Shown here one piece after another: positions 15,439-23,399 of a stretch of DNA of 64,000 nucleotides. Below the pieces are notes generated by a model. It saw only the letters and a program-made list of their open reading frames with translations. It searched no databases and was not told the origin of the DNA. The stretch's first letter is position 1. The number at the start of each line of letters is the position of its first letter. Source of the DNA: Palsa-504 sp963808315 (GTDB lineage: Bacteria > Actinomycetota > Actinomycetes > Streptosporangiales > Streptosporangiaceae); NCBI GenBank assembly GCA_963808315.1, contig CAWEFK010000025.1, forward strand, positions 1-64,000, written 5' to 3'. Both the position numbers and the translations under genes were made by a program.

Positions 15439-16560
15439 ATGGGCACCGTCACCGCGCTGGCCCGCGGCGAGTCGGCCACCATCAGCGACGCCTCGGACGC
15501 CTACCTCGCCACGCTGGCCGGCCCGGAAAGCGCCGGGACCCGCCGCGTGTACTCCGGCGTGCTCCGCGCGCTGCTTGAGGAGTTCGGCGCGGACACTGAC
15601 GCCGCCGCGCTCAGGCCGCGGCCCGTCGCCGCCTGGTTCGCATCCCGGTGGGGCGATCGGTCGCCATCGCGGTGGAACACCGCGCTCGACGCGCTCCGCT
15701 CGGCCGCCCGGTACTGGGCTGACCAAGGATGGGTCCAGGAGGACCCGGCACGGCTGCTGCGCCGCCGGCGGAAAGCCCCGGACCGGTCTCGTGCCCTGTC
15801 CCGGGCAGACGTCGAGCGGCTGCTCACCCGCGATGACATCGCGATCCGCGAGCGAACCCTATGGCGCCTGCTGTACGAAACCGCGGCGAGGTCAGCTGAA
15901 GTGCTGCGCCTGGACGTCGAGGACCTGGACCTGCCGAACCGGCGGGTGAAGGTGCGCCGGAAGGGCGGCGCGATCGACGTGATCGTGTGGCAGACCGGAA
16001 CCGCCAGGCTGCTGCCGCGGCTGCTGAAAGGCCGCAAGACCGGTCCGGTGTTCCTGACAGACCGCCGGGCCCGCGTGGAGCTGCCGCCGGGCGACATCGA
16101 CCAGGTGAGCGGCCGGGCGCGGCTGTCCTACCGGCAGGCCGAGGACCTGTTCAAGGCAGCGTCCGGCGGCGCGACCCTGCACCAGCTGCGGCACAGCGCG
16201 CTGACCCACGACGCCGAGAACGGGGCCAGCACGCCCATGCTGATGGCGAAGTCCGGGCACACATCGGTCACGTCGCTGGCAAGGTACGCGCGGCCATCGG
16301 CCGAAGCGTTGGCCAGGTGGCAGGAACAGCACGACCCGGCGCGTAGGAGATTAGGAACGTCACCGGGCCCGACCTGGTCGCGCTCGGCAAGTCGCGGACC
16401 CGGACGGCCAACGAGTAGGCCACAATTGGCCCGTGTTCAGCATCAGGGAGTGGTGGTCCAACGCACAGCGCGCCGAAGCGCAGAAGGTCGCAGCGGCGGC
16501 CGAGGCTGCACGCCGGAACGACGCCGCGATGGTCAACCACCTGCGCGGCCTGACCGATGA
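15439..16560 (+). CDS. second tyrosine recombinase within the element
   Basis: GGGAGG at 15425-15430 supports the ATG. An N-terminal SAM-like domain (residues about 15-95) is followed by a catalytic domain with Arg in YETAARSAEVLRLD, Lys in VRRKGGAID, the LHQLRHSALTH box, KSGHTSV and the nucleophilic Tyr in LARYARPS, so it looks active. Recognisable homology ends near 16346. The remaining 70 residues are Arg/Pro-rich and overlap the next gene, which points to a lost stop or frameshift. It may serve resolution or inversion rather than integration, because int at attL already fits the att site. Confidence 0.82.
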   Translation: MGTVTALARGESATISDASDAYLATLAGPESAGTRRVYSGVLRALLEEFGADTDAAALRPRPVAAWFASRWGDRSPSRWNTALDALRSAARYWADQGWVQEDPARLLRRRRKAPDRSRALSRADVERLLTRDDIAIRERTLWRLLYETAARSAEVLRLDVEDLDLPNRRVKVRRKGGAIDVIVWQTGTARLLPRLLKGRKTGPVFLTDRRARVELPPGDIDQVSGRARLSYRQAEDLFKAASGGATLHQLRHSALTHDAENGASTPMLMAKSGHTSVTSLARYARPSAEALARWQEQHDPARRRLGTSPGPTWSRSASRGPGRPTSRPQLARVQHQGVVVQRTARRSAEGRSGGRGCTPERRRDGQPPARPDR

Positions 16561-16768
16561 CGAACTGATCGCCGCAGCCGAGGCTCGGACGAGCATGTCG
16601 CATCCGTACTACGAGATGGAAATGCAGCGCCGGCTGAAGGACACCACCCTGACCCAGATCGCCGAGAGCAGGAAGGGACGGATCTGGGGGGCGTGGGGTA
16701 CGGCGGTAATGGCGCTGCTGGTCATCGTCGGGATCGCGCTAACCGTGGTGCTGATCAAGCATGGCTAG
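16433..16768 (+). CDS. small tail-anchored membrane protein
   Basis: A 111-residue protein starting at GTG without a clear ribosome site. Residues 1-80 are a charged helical domain. Residues 88-108 (GTAVMALLVIVGIALTVVLI) form a C-terminal membrane anchor. It is sandwiched between two recombinase C-terminal sequences. No family is recognised. Confidence 0.55.
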   Translation: MFSIREWWSNAQRAEAQKVAAAAEAARRNDAAMVNHLRGLTDDELIAAAEARTSMSHPYYEMEMQRRLKDTTLTQIAESRKGRIWGAWGTAVMALLVIVGIALTVVLIKHG

Positions 16769-16777
16769 GTCTCGCGC

Positions 16778-16900
16778 GTCAGGCTGTCCAGCCTTGCCAG
16801 GTACGCGCGGCTGTCTGCCGAGGCCCTGGCGCGGTGGCAGGAGCGGAACGACCCGGGCGCGGCGGCGATGAGCGGACGGACGATCTGGAAGTCAAGGTGA
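16778..16900 (+). pseudogene. remnant of a recombinase C-terminus
   Basis: Read in frame, this segment gives SSLARYARLSAEALARWQER, nearly the same as the end of the recombinase at about 16276-16345, with the catalytic Tyr. At DNA level the copies differ at roughly one base in five, so this is an old paralogous piece. It suggests that a related recombinase gene once stood here. Confidence 0.65.
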
Positions 16901-16998
16901 TCGAAAGCGAGTTGCGGATGATTGCTCAGCCTGCGAAGACCAGTGACCCACCCGTAACGCTTGGACCTCATGCTTCGACCTCTGGCGGGCTCGGAGGA

Positions 16999-17035
16999 TT
17001 GACCAGCGTAAAGACTGTGTGACACTAGGCATGTG
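16999..17035 (+). promoter_or_regulatory. promoter, probably giving a leaderless mRNA
   Basis: TTGACC (16999-17004), a 17-bp spacer and ACACTA (17022-17027) form a sigma-70-like promoter. The GTG of the next gene begins 6 bp after the -10 box, where transcription should start. No ribosome site is present, which fits a leaderless transcript. Confidence 0.5.
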
Positions 17036-17368
17036 ACCGAGCAGCAGATCCCAGCTATGGTGCATGTGCAAGCTGTCTGGGAGGACGTCGAGCACATGCC
17101 TGTGCTAGCCGCTAACCAGTTCCTGATGCAGATCTCACCAATCGAGCCCGGAGACACTCCATCGGATGTCGTTCTCACAGTCGGCTACCTGTCGCCGCCG
17201 GTGCTCTTCGGAACGCCAGAAGAGCAGCAGGCGGCTGCTGCTGCGCTTGAGCGCGTGAGCGTCCGGCCAGTCGCCCGTTTTATCATTCCCATCAAGAAGG
17301 CCGCAGAGTTCGCAGGGGCGGTCCAGGACTTGCTTCAGCGTGTAGAAGCTGGAAGTCCGCAGCCATGA
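17033..17368 (+). CDS. hypothetical protein, first gene of a HicB/HicA-like trio
   Basis: A 111-residue alpha/beta protein. NQFLMQISP...DVVLTVGYLSPPVLFGTPEEQ...VRPVARFIIPIKKAAEFAGAVQDLL recalls the layout of DUF3467-like proteins, but I do not claim the family. It is coupled to the next gene by ATGA. The trio has less extreme GC than its surroundings, which suggests a separate cargo cassette. Confidence 0.6.
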   Translation: MTEQQIPAMVHVQAVWEDVEHMPVLAANQFLMQISPIEPGDTPSDVVLTVGYLSPPVLFGTPEEQQAAAAALERVSVRPVARFIIPIKKAAEFAGAVQDLLQRVEAGSPQP

Positions 17369-17766
17369 CGGTTCTGACCTTCCAGACGGCAACCCTTGGC
17401 GGCACGGCGCAGGCTGATGTTCCTGTCATTAGCGGCCCGCAATCGGCCCGCCAACTCGATCTGCAGATCTGGACAAGCGTCACCACCGAAGAAGCGCCCC
17501 GCCGCCCGCGTGGAATGTCTAGCCTGATCGTGTTCCCGGGATTGCGCCAGGCCTTGAATGTCCGCATCTACGAGAGCGCTGAAGATGTGGCCGTGGAAGA
17601 TCCCGCGACCGGAGTGTTCGGCGCCGGCGACGACCTGGATACAGCCATCCGGGACTTCCAGGCCGCGCTCCAGGATCACCTCGATGTGCTGGCCAACGAA
17701 GATGCCCTTGCCCCGCCCCTGCAGCGTCAGCTGGAAATCCTGCGGAGCTACTTCGACCTCCCCTGA
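17365..17766 (+). CDS. HicB-like antitoxin candidate
   Basis: A 133-residue protein. Residues about 60-130 (VRIYESAEDVAVEDPATGVFGAGDDLDTAIRDFQAALQDHLDVL) resemble the degenerate RNase-H-like fold of HicB antitoxins. These proteins pair with the small HicA RNA-binding toxin. A HicA-like gene follows 18 bp downstream. There is no obvious DNA-binding tail, so DNA control may come from another subunit. Confidence 0.5.
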   Translation: MTVLTFQTATLGGTAQADVPVISGPQSARQLDLQIWTSVTTEEAPRRPRGMSSLIVFPGLRQALNVRIYESAEDVAVEDPATGVFGAGDDLDTAIRDFQAALQDHLDVLANEDALAPPLQRQLEILRSYFDLP

Positions 17767-17784
17767 CAACGACTGGACGATAGC

Positions 17785-18087
17785 GTGCCGAGATCGGCAA
17801 AGGCTCGTGTGGTGAAGGCTGCCCTGCTCGAAAAGGGAATGGCTCCGGACGAGAACCATCACACCATGCTGCGGAAGAAAGTCGACGGCGTCACCACGCT
17901 CGTCACCCGTATGTCCCATGATGACAGGGAAATCCGGGGTAACCTCATCGGTCTCATGGCGCGCCAGTGCTGCCTGAAGGCTCCTGAGTTCTGGGATCTG
18001 ATCGACTGCCCGCTCAGCGAGGAGGCTTGGGACAAGCTAGTCAGGGAGCGCTGCGCCGACGGGCGGAATCCGTTCATCGGCCACTAG
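17785..18087 (+). CDS. HicA-like toxin candidate
   Basis: A 100-residue protein with a GTG start. The N-terminal half (SAKARVVKAALLEKGMAPDENHHTMLRKKVDGVTTLVTRMSHDD) has the alpha-beta-beta-beta order and the His of YcfA/HicA mRNA interferases. The usual GSH motif is replaced by ENHH. The C-terminal half (FWDLIDCPLSEEAWDKLV) is an added helical domain. Being small and next to a HicB-like gene, it is a plausible toxin, but a non-toxic role is possible. Confidence 0.5.
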   Translation: MPRSAKARVVKAALLEKGMAPDENHHTMLRKKVDGVTTLVTRMSHDDREIRGNLIGLMARQCCLKAPEFWDLIDCPLSEEAWDKLVRERCADGRNPFIGH

Positions 18088-18369
18088 GCCGCAAGCTGAC
18101 GGCGTGCCTCATGCAGCGCCCGCGGCCCGCCGGCGCTGGGCGGCGGGCCATCCTTCCTTCACCACTACGGGCAGCGGCTCGACAGCAAGGACTACCTGGA
18201 CCAGTGCCGCACCTGGCCATCCCACCCGGGGGACGAGGAGTGGCGGCGTAAAGTACGGCGAGCCTATAACCGCAGAGTAACGATGTTCTTACCCAGGGCA
18301 ACCATGGGTGTACTCTCCGCGTCTTCTGAGGGCCTCGCGCCAGCGTGGCCACGACCGGAGAGGGATTCC
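18088..18369. other. intergenic region with a possible gene relic
   Basis: Between 18151 and 18279 one frame reads HHYGQRLDSKDYLDQCRTW and continues in a protein-like way (GDEEWRRKVRRAYNRR) without a proper start or stop. It may be the tail of a lost gene. GAGAGGGA before 18370 is the ribosome site of the next gene. Confidence 0.3.
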
Positions 18370-19021
18370 ATGTCACACGATCAGGGCCCCCATAGACCCG
18401 AGTACCCGCAAGGCCAGCCATGGCCGCAAGGCCAGCCATGGCCGCAAGGCCAGCAGCCTTATCCGCAGCAGGGCCAGCCGCCCTACCAGCAGTACGGGCC
18501 GCCGGCCTGGCCGGCCTTACCTCGGTCCGTCCTACCCGGGCCCAGGCGGCCCGCCGCCGCGGCGGAAGCGGCACACGGTCCGAAACGTATTCGCGGGTAT
18601 CGGGGCCCTGGTCGTGCTCATTGTGGTCATCGCCAGCGTGGCCGGAAATAAAGGCAGTACGCCGCCCGCGGCAAGCAGCTCGGCCCCGGCCAGTCCCGCC
18701 GCGGTGCAGGCGACGCACAGCGCCAGGGCGGTCGCGGCGCGGACCGTAGCGACCTTCACCGGATCCGGTATCCAGAACACGGCGAAGTTCACGGTCACCG
18801 CCACGTGGAAGCTGGTGTACAGCTTCAACTGCTCGGCGTTCGGCGGATCCGGTAATTTCCAGGTCGACGAGGACGGCGGATCCGACTTCAGCGGCGTGTC
18901 GGTCAACGACCTGGCGGCGAGCAAGAGCGCGTCGACGTGGGCGTACAACGACAGCGGAACGCACTACCTGGCGGTCAACTCCGAATGCTCCTGGAAACTC
19001 AAGGTCGTCGACGAGCCCTAG
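18370..19021 (+). CDS. membrane-anchored exported protein with Pro/Gln-rich N-terminus, frameshifted
   Basis: The first 50 residues are a cytoplasmic PQGQPWPQGQP repeat (three 15-18-bp DNA repeats near 18409-18455). After a one-base shift near 18510 the frame continues with RRKRHTVRNVFAGIGALVVLIVVIASVAG, a positively charged stop and membrane segment. An exterior domain with two Cys (YSFNCSAFGG and NSECSWKLKV) follows. The layout is common for actinobacterial proteins with DUF4190/DUF4352-like parts. Function unknown. Confidence 0.65.
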
Positions 19022-19204
19022 GACCCGCACCCGATGATGACGCGGCCCGGATCCGTCCGGCGGGTCGCCCGCCATCGCTGCGGCGGCGACACCCGTGAGA
19101 CACGGACTGTCGGGCGTCGGCATCGCGAGCACGGCAGCGTGAAGAAGACCTCGCTGCGGCCAAGGCCGCAGGATACTGCACCAGCAGCTAAGCCCCTTGG
19201 CAAG

Positions 19205-19239
19205 ACGATGCCCCGCCGGTTTACCCGGCGGGGCATCGT
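19205..19239 (+). terminator. strong hairpin, first of a duplicated pair
   Basis: ACGATGCCCCGCCGG and its exact complement form a 15-bp stem around TTTAC. A very similar stem lies at 19730-19765. It is probably a bidirectional terminator. Confidence 0.7.
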
Positions 19240-19334
19240 ATGCGCGTCGACGCAACCTGCTAGCCTTACACGGTAACGCCAGCGCAGAGGCTTGGTATCT
19301 GCGACTCCTTCGGGCCGATTCGCGCCCCCCGCAA

Positions 19335-19387
19335 ATCCTGTCCCGGGCATTCTCATGCCCATCCTGTCCCGGGGCATTCTCATGCCC
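19335..19387 (+). repeat. two-copy tandem repeat (26/27 bp)
   Basis: ATCCTGTCCCGGG followed by CATTCTCATGCCC is repeated head to tail, with one extra G in the second copy. It ends 20 bp before the start of the next gene. It may be a promoter-proximal duplication. Confidence 0.6.
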
Positions 19388-19406
19388 ATGTCCGTGAGGA
19401 GTACCC

Positions 19407-19706
19407 ATGACTACCACCGTCACCTGGGAAAGCTGGTCGGCCGCCGAACACCGCTGGAAGGCCCGGCATCCCATCGCCGCCCGCAGTAAGGGATGGCACC
19501 AGCGCATGCTTGCCGAGATTAGCGGGCAGCTCGGCGGGGCGCGGCGCCCGGCGCCGCCGGTCCACGACTACGACCTGGAGAGGTCCGAATGCCAGCACTG
19601 CGAGGTGGAGCTCATCCAGGGCTCGTGTGACGAGGCACCTTTCGCCGATGTGGAGATGTGCCCCAATTGCGGCAGGTGTCATCACCGCGACTGGTGGCAC
19701 GGTTAG
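19407..19706 (+). CDS. small zinc-binding protein
   Basis: A 99-residue protein preceded by GAGGAG. ECQHCEVELIQGSCDEAPFADVEMCPNCGRCHHRDWWHG at the C-terminus gives two CxxC-type pairs plus His residues, a likely zinc ribbon. No family is recognised. It is flanked on both sides by near-identical hairpins and looks like a cassette. Confidence 0.6.
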   Translation: MTTTVTWESWSAAEHRWKARHPIAARSKGWHQRMLAEISGQLGGARRPAPPVHDYDLERSECQHCEVELIQGSCDEAPFADVEMCPNCGRCHHRDWWHG

Positions 19707-19729
19707 CGCCCGCGCCAGTAGGAACAAGA

Positions 19730-19765
19730 CGATGCCCCGCCGGTCGAGGACCTGGCGGGGCATCG
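19730..19765. terminator. hairpin, second of a duplicated pair, between convergent genes
   Basis: CGATGCCCCGCC (19730-19741) pairs with GGCGGGGCATCG (19754-19765). The surrounding CAAGACGATGCCCCGCCGG is shared with the hairpin at 19205. It lies between the converging zinc-protein gene and RibD-like gene, so it can serve both. Confidence 0.65.
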
Positions 19766-19785
19766 CACGCTTGGTACGCGCACGG

Positions 19786-20654
19786 CTATCGTAGCGTCTC
19801 CGGCTGCCCCTCGACACGGACAAAGCTCTCGGTCCTGGCCGTGCTCGTGATCACGAACCCAGGCGGCAGCAGGGGCCACGGCAGGCGGCCAGATGACCGC
19901 CCCGACGTGCTCCTGTGCGGCATGAAGACCACCACTCGGTCAACGAGGCCACGGTCGAGGAACGCCTGGGCCGCCTCGTGGCCGCCGTCCAGCAGTAGCC
20001 GGCGGACACCGCCGTCGTACAGGGCCCGCGCGGCCTCGGTCGCGGCCGTGCCGGGCGGCAGCTGGCCGAGCATGAGGATGCCGCCGCCATGGCTGCCCGG
20101 GATGGCCTCGCGTGCGCTGCCGTCCACGCCTAGGACCGCGTCTGCGTTCAGCCGCAGCCCGCGCGCCTCACTCGTGTCCGCAGGCAGCGCCTCGACCCCG
20201 CCGCCGGTGAGTACGTACGGCCACGTGATGACGGGCCGGTGCATCGCGAGGGCGGCCAGCCAGCCCCCGAGCACGATCCGCGCTTCGCCTCCAGTACCCC
20301 TGTTTCCACGTCCACTCCTGCGCGGCGCAACTCCGCGATACCACCCTCGCCGCGTGAAGTCGGGTCAATGACGGCGACCACGACGCGGCTGACCCCGGCA
20401 TCGATCAGGGTCTGGCGGCACGGCGGCGTGCGACCCTCGTGGTTGCACGGCTCCAGGGTGACTACGGCGGTCGCGCCCGCTGCGTGCGGACCGGCCGCGG
20501 CCAGGGCCAGGGCTTCGGCGTGCGCTTCGCCTTTGCGCTCGTGGTATCCCTCGCCGACGATCCGGCCGGCAGAATCGAGCAGGACACAGCCGACCGGCGG
20601 GTTCGGGCTCGTCGTGCCGAGCCCGGCAGCGGACAGGGCGATGGCGCGCCGCAT
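19786..20654 (-). CDS. RibD-like deaminase/reductase, frameshifted
   Basis: The N-terminal half has the cytidine-deaminase-type zinc site HAEALAL and PCNHEGRTPPC, with the RibD context SPNPPVGCVLL. A one-base shift near 20270 leads into a reductase-like half (GGWLAALAMHRPVITWPYVLTGGGVEALPADTSEAR...LLLDGGHEAAQAFLDRGLVDRVVVFM). RibD deaminates and reduces a pyrimidine intermediate in riboflavin synthesis. Here it stands alone, without ribE, ribA or ribH, inside the mobile element. It may be cargo modifying a nucleotide-like compound rather than a riboflavin gene. Confidence 0.72.
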
Positions 20655-20681
20655 CGCGGCAACCTCGGCAGGAAGAGGCCA

Positions 20682-21973
20682 TCAGGCGCCGCGGGTCTCG
20701 GCGAGGACCTCATGGAGCCCGCGACGGCGTCGATGACGCGGTAGCGAGGCGAGCGCGGTCGCGACCGGTATCACCATGCTGACGATTCTCTCCGACCCGG
20801 CATCGCGGGCGACGTCGAGGGCCTGCACGGCTACCGTAGCCGCTTCGCCGGGCTCACCGAGGGCGGCGAGTGCGGTGGCAAGGGCGCTGAGCGCGACCCC
20901 GCGGTCGCGCCGGTAGACGGGCGGGAGAGCCCGGACCGCGCTGTCGAGTGCGGCCCTGGCCTTCGCCGGGCGGCCGAGCTGGAGCCAGCACCGGCCGCGC
21001 TGCATCTCCACGTAGGCGGGGGTGCAGAACGAGCCGTGGCCGCCGGAGGCATCGCCGGGGTCGTCGGGGGACGCGGCGCGTTCGAATGCCTGGTCCAGTG
21101 CGGTCAGGCATGCGGCTTCAGCGCCGTCGAGCGCGTGGGCGTGCGCTTCCTGCTGGAGGATGGCCGCTAGCATCGGGCCCGGCAGGTCCCTGCCTTCCCG
21201 GCGTGCGGCGGCGGCCAGGCCCGCGACCGCGGCGGCGTCGCCGTCGGCGGCGGCGTGCTCACCGCGGCGGTACAGCACCCACGACATCATCAGCCGGTCA
21301 CCCGCTTCCAGCGCCCATTCCATCGACCGGCCTGTCCAGTAGCGGGATCCGGTCAGGTCGCCGGAGTCCTCGTGCAGCCACGCGGCTGACTCGGCGTACC
21401 GCGCAGCGAGCTGCAAGACCTGGTGCCGGGCCGGCGGCCGCACGGTGCGCAGGAGAGCCTCGACCACGACGAGCTGGTCACGGACGCCCCGGAGGGCGTG
21501 CCGCGGCCCGAGGAGGTTGTCTGTCCGGACCAGGACGTGCCACTGGTCGTCCAGCAGGTGGATCAGCTCATCAAGCTGCGCCGGCCGACAGCGTGTCCAG
21601 GCGCGACCGGGCCAGCGTCCCGTGCATTCCGCGGCGGTGCCGCGGGCGGCCAGCTCGGTGGCGCGCCTCCGGTCCCGAGGCCGGCGCGCGGTAGAGCAGC
21701 TCGTACCGCTCGGACAGGTCGTGGTCGCCGCGTTCCCACGCGTAGATCATCCGGGCTCAGACCGGCCGGGGCGGCGACCGTGACGCCGGCTTCGCGGGCA
21801 GCACGACGGAGCTGCCGTGCCACTTCCGGCACGTCCCATCCGCGCGACCTGCGCCATTCGCGCAGCATCGCGCCGCTAATCCGGGCATCGCGCGTACCTT
21901 CGCGTCGCCGTTGCCCAGGGAGCGCGTGCTCCAGGTGCTCCCTGACATGCTCCTCCTTGTCACTATCGCACAA
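20682..21973 (-). CDS. HTH-TPR regulator, frameshifted
   Basis: An N-terminal XRE-like helix-turn-helix (LREWRRSRGWDVPEVARQLRRAAREAGV) is followed, after one-base shifts near 21755 and 21680, by MIYAWERGDHDLSERYELLYRA and a long tetratricopeptide region (LQLAARYAESAAWLHEDSGDL...ALDSAVRALPP). This is a widespread actinobacterial regulator type that often controls a neighbouring gene. It is 27 bp from the RibD-like gene on the same strand, so it may control it. Confidence 0.7.
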
Positions 21974-22092
21974 CCATCCGTGTCTTGTGGACTGACTTCA
22001 CCACGTTGGTACGCGATGGTGAGGGAGGCGTCCGTCATGAAGCGGGCGGCAAAATCCAGTTTTGGCTGTGCAGCGCCACCAGGTGGTGGCCG

Positions 22093-22332
22093 GTGAGGTT
22101 CCGCGACGACAAGCCCGGGGACCTGGACCGGGCCCGCGTCGCCGTTGCGGACTGGCGCCGCCAGAACCCGGCGGGTACCGACGAGGAACTGGTCGGGACT
22201 CTAGGCCACCAGTTCCACCGGGACTACGGCGTGGTGCTCCGCGCGGCGCTGTTCGCGGTGGATAGGCGCCGGGCCCGCGAAGAGACCAGCATCACCACCA
22301 CTGTCCTGGATGGGGGCGGTGATGACAGGTAG
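22093..22332 (+). CDS. small hypothetical protein
   Basis: A 79-residue protein. GTG 22093 gives VRFRDDKPGDLDRARVAVADW; an upstream in-frame start at 21985 would add 36 less convincing residues. No family is recognised. It overlaps the next gene by 11 bp and diverges from the HTH-TPR regulator, so it may be its target. Confidence 0.5.
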   Translation: MRFRDDKPGDLDRARVAVADWRRQNPAGTDEELVGTLGHQFHRDYGVVLRAALFAVDRRRAREETSITTTVLDGGGDDR

Positions 22333-22588
22333 CCACGTGCGCCCGGTGTGTCCCGCGTTCCGACTGGTGCCGGACGAACCCGATCAGGTGCTGCGGCTGC
22401 GGGAGTTCCGCGCAACGTACCCGGAAGTGATCATCGGCGAGGGTGAGTTCGGCACTTGGCAGGCCCGCATCCCCGAGGACAACGGCGAGACCGTGACCAC
22501 GCGTCATACGCTGAAGGCTCTCCTGGACAGGCTCGACTCCCTCATCGACGCCGTAGCTGGCGGCCCGTCGCCCGGGCAGGGAGTCTAG
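22322..22588 (+). CDS. small hypothetical protein
   Basis: An 88-residue protein (VCPAFRLVPDEPDQVLRLREFRATYPEVIIGEGEFGTWQARIP...TLKALLDRLDSL). It has an alpha/beta pattern with no recognised family. It is translationally linked to the preceding gene. Confidence 0.55.
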   Translation: MTGSHVRPVCPAFRLVPDEPDQVLRLREFRATYPEVIIGEGEFGTWQARIPEDNGETVTTRHTLKALLDRLDSLIDAVAGGPSPGQGV

Positions 22589-22910
22589 GAAGCCAGCGCG
22601 ACGGCGTCCCGCCCTCAGTACTCCGCCGCCGCGCTTGGTCCGCGCCGGGCGGCTGAGGGGGGGCCTCCGGCCGCCCGGCGCGGCGCCCACAGCGCCGGAC
22701 GTGATGTCGGCGGCCTGGTGGCGTAGCCCGGCTTAGTCGCCGCCGACAATTATGCTTTTACGCAGTGCAGAGCACTGTTCTACAGAACGTGGAGGATCGG
22801 GAACTCCCTACGGGGCTGCGCGGGTCGCCCGGCCCGCAACCCAGGTACACGCCGGTGACGCCCACCCGGCATGAGCCGCACGTCCCGCGTGCGGTCCCTG
22901 GAGGGTTCCC
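22589..22910. promoter_or_regulatory. intergenic control region before the tail-like cassette
   Basis: No gene is convincing in these 322 bp. TATGCT at 22751 is a likely -10 box. Just after it lie two dyads, CAGTGC-AGA-GCACTG (22763-22777) and GTTC-TACA-GAAC (22777-22788), then GTGGAGG. This looks like an operator on the promoter of the following operon. Confidence 0.45.
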
Positions 22911-23399
22911 GTGTCCCGAACTGTCACCCGCGTCGCCGGTGACCTCAACGACCCCGAGTTCCGCCGCGAACGCGCTAGCGAGGTGCTGCTGTCTGAGCCC
23001 AGCGCTGTGCGGATGGCCCTCCTCCTGAACTCCTACCTCCACGAAAGGGAGAAACGTAACGGTCAGGGGCCCGATGAGGGGGTCCGCCAGGCTGCTGCTG
23101 AACTCGCGACCGGCGTGCCGTATGCCGCGGTGAAGCTGCCGTCGCTGCTGGGGGCCGCTGGCCCGCAAGTAGCAGCCGCCGTGAAAGCCCACGTCAAAGG
23201 TTCGGCCGCAAGCCAGACGGCCAGCCGTCCGGTGTTCCTGCGATCCTCAGAAGCGGCACGAGCCGTCGGAGTAAGCGGCCAGGCCATCCGGGCGGCCATC
23301 GCAAGCGGCCTCCTCACAGCGACAAAGAGCAGGATCACGGGCGAGTGGCAGATCGACCCCGGCGACCTGCAGAAGTGGGAGGCGCGCCGTGCCGCGTGA
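22911..23399 (+). CDS. HTH protein heading the tail-like cassette
   Basis: A 162-residue protein with a GTG start behind GGAGGG. Residues about 108-160 (PVFLRSSEAARAVGVSGQAIRAAIASGLLTATKSRITGEWQIDPGDLQKWE) form an excisionase/MerR-type winged helix. The N-terminal part is helical. It overlaps the next gene by 11 bp. It may regulate this cassette. Confidence 0.62.
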   Translation: MSRTVTRVAGDLNDPEFRRERASEVLLSEPSAVRMALLLNSYLHEREKRNGQGPDEGVRQAAAELATGVPYAAVKLPSLLGAAGPQVAAAVKAHVKGSAASQTASRPVFLRSSEAARAVGVSGQAIRAAIASGLLTATKSRITGEWQIDPGDLQKWEARRAA

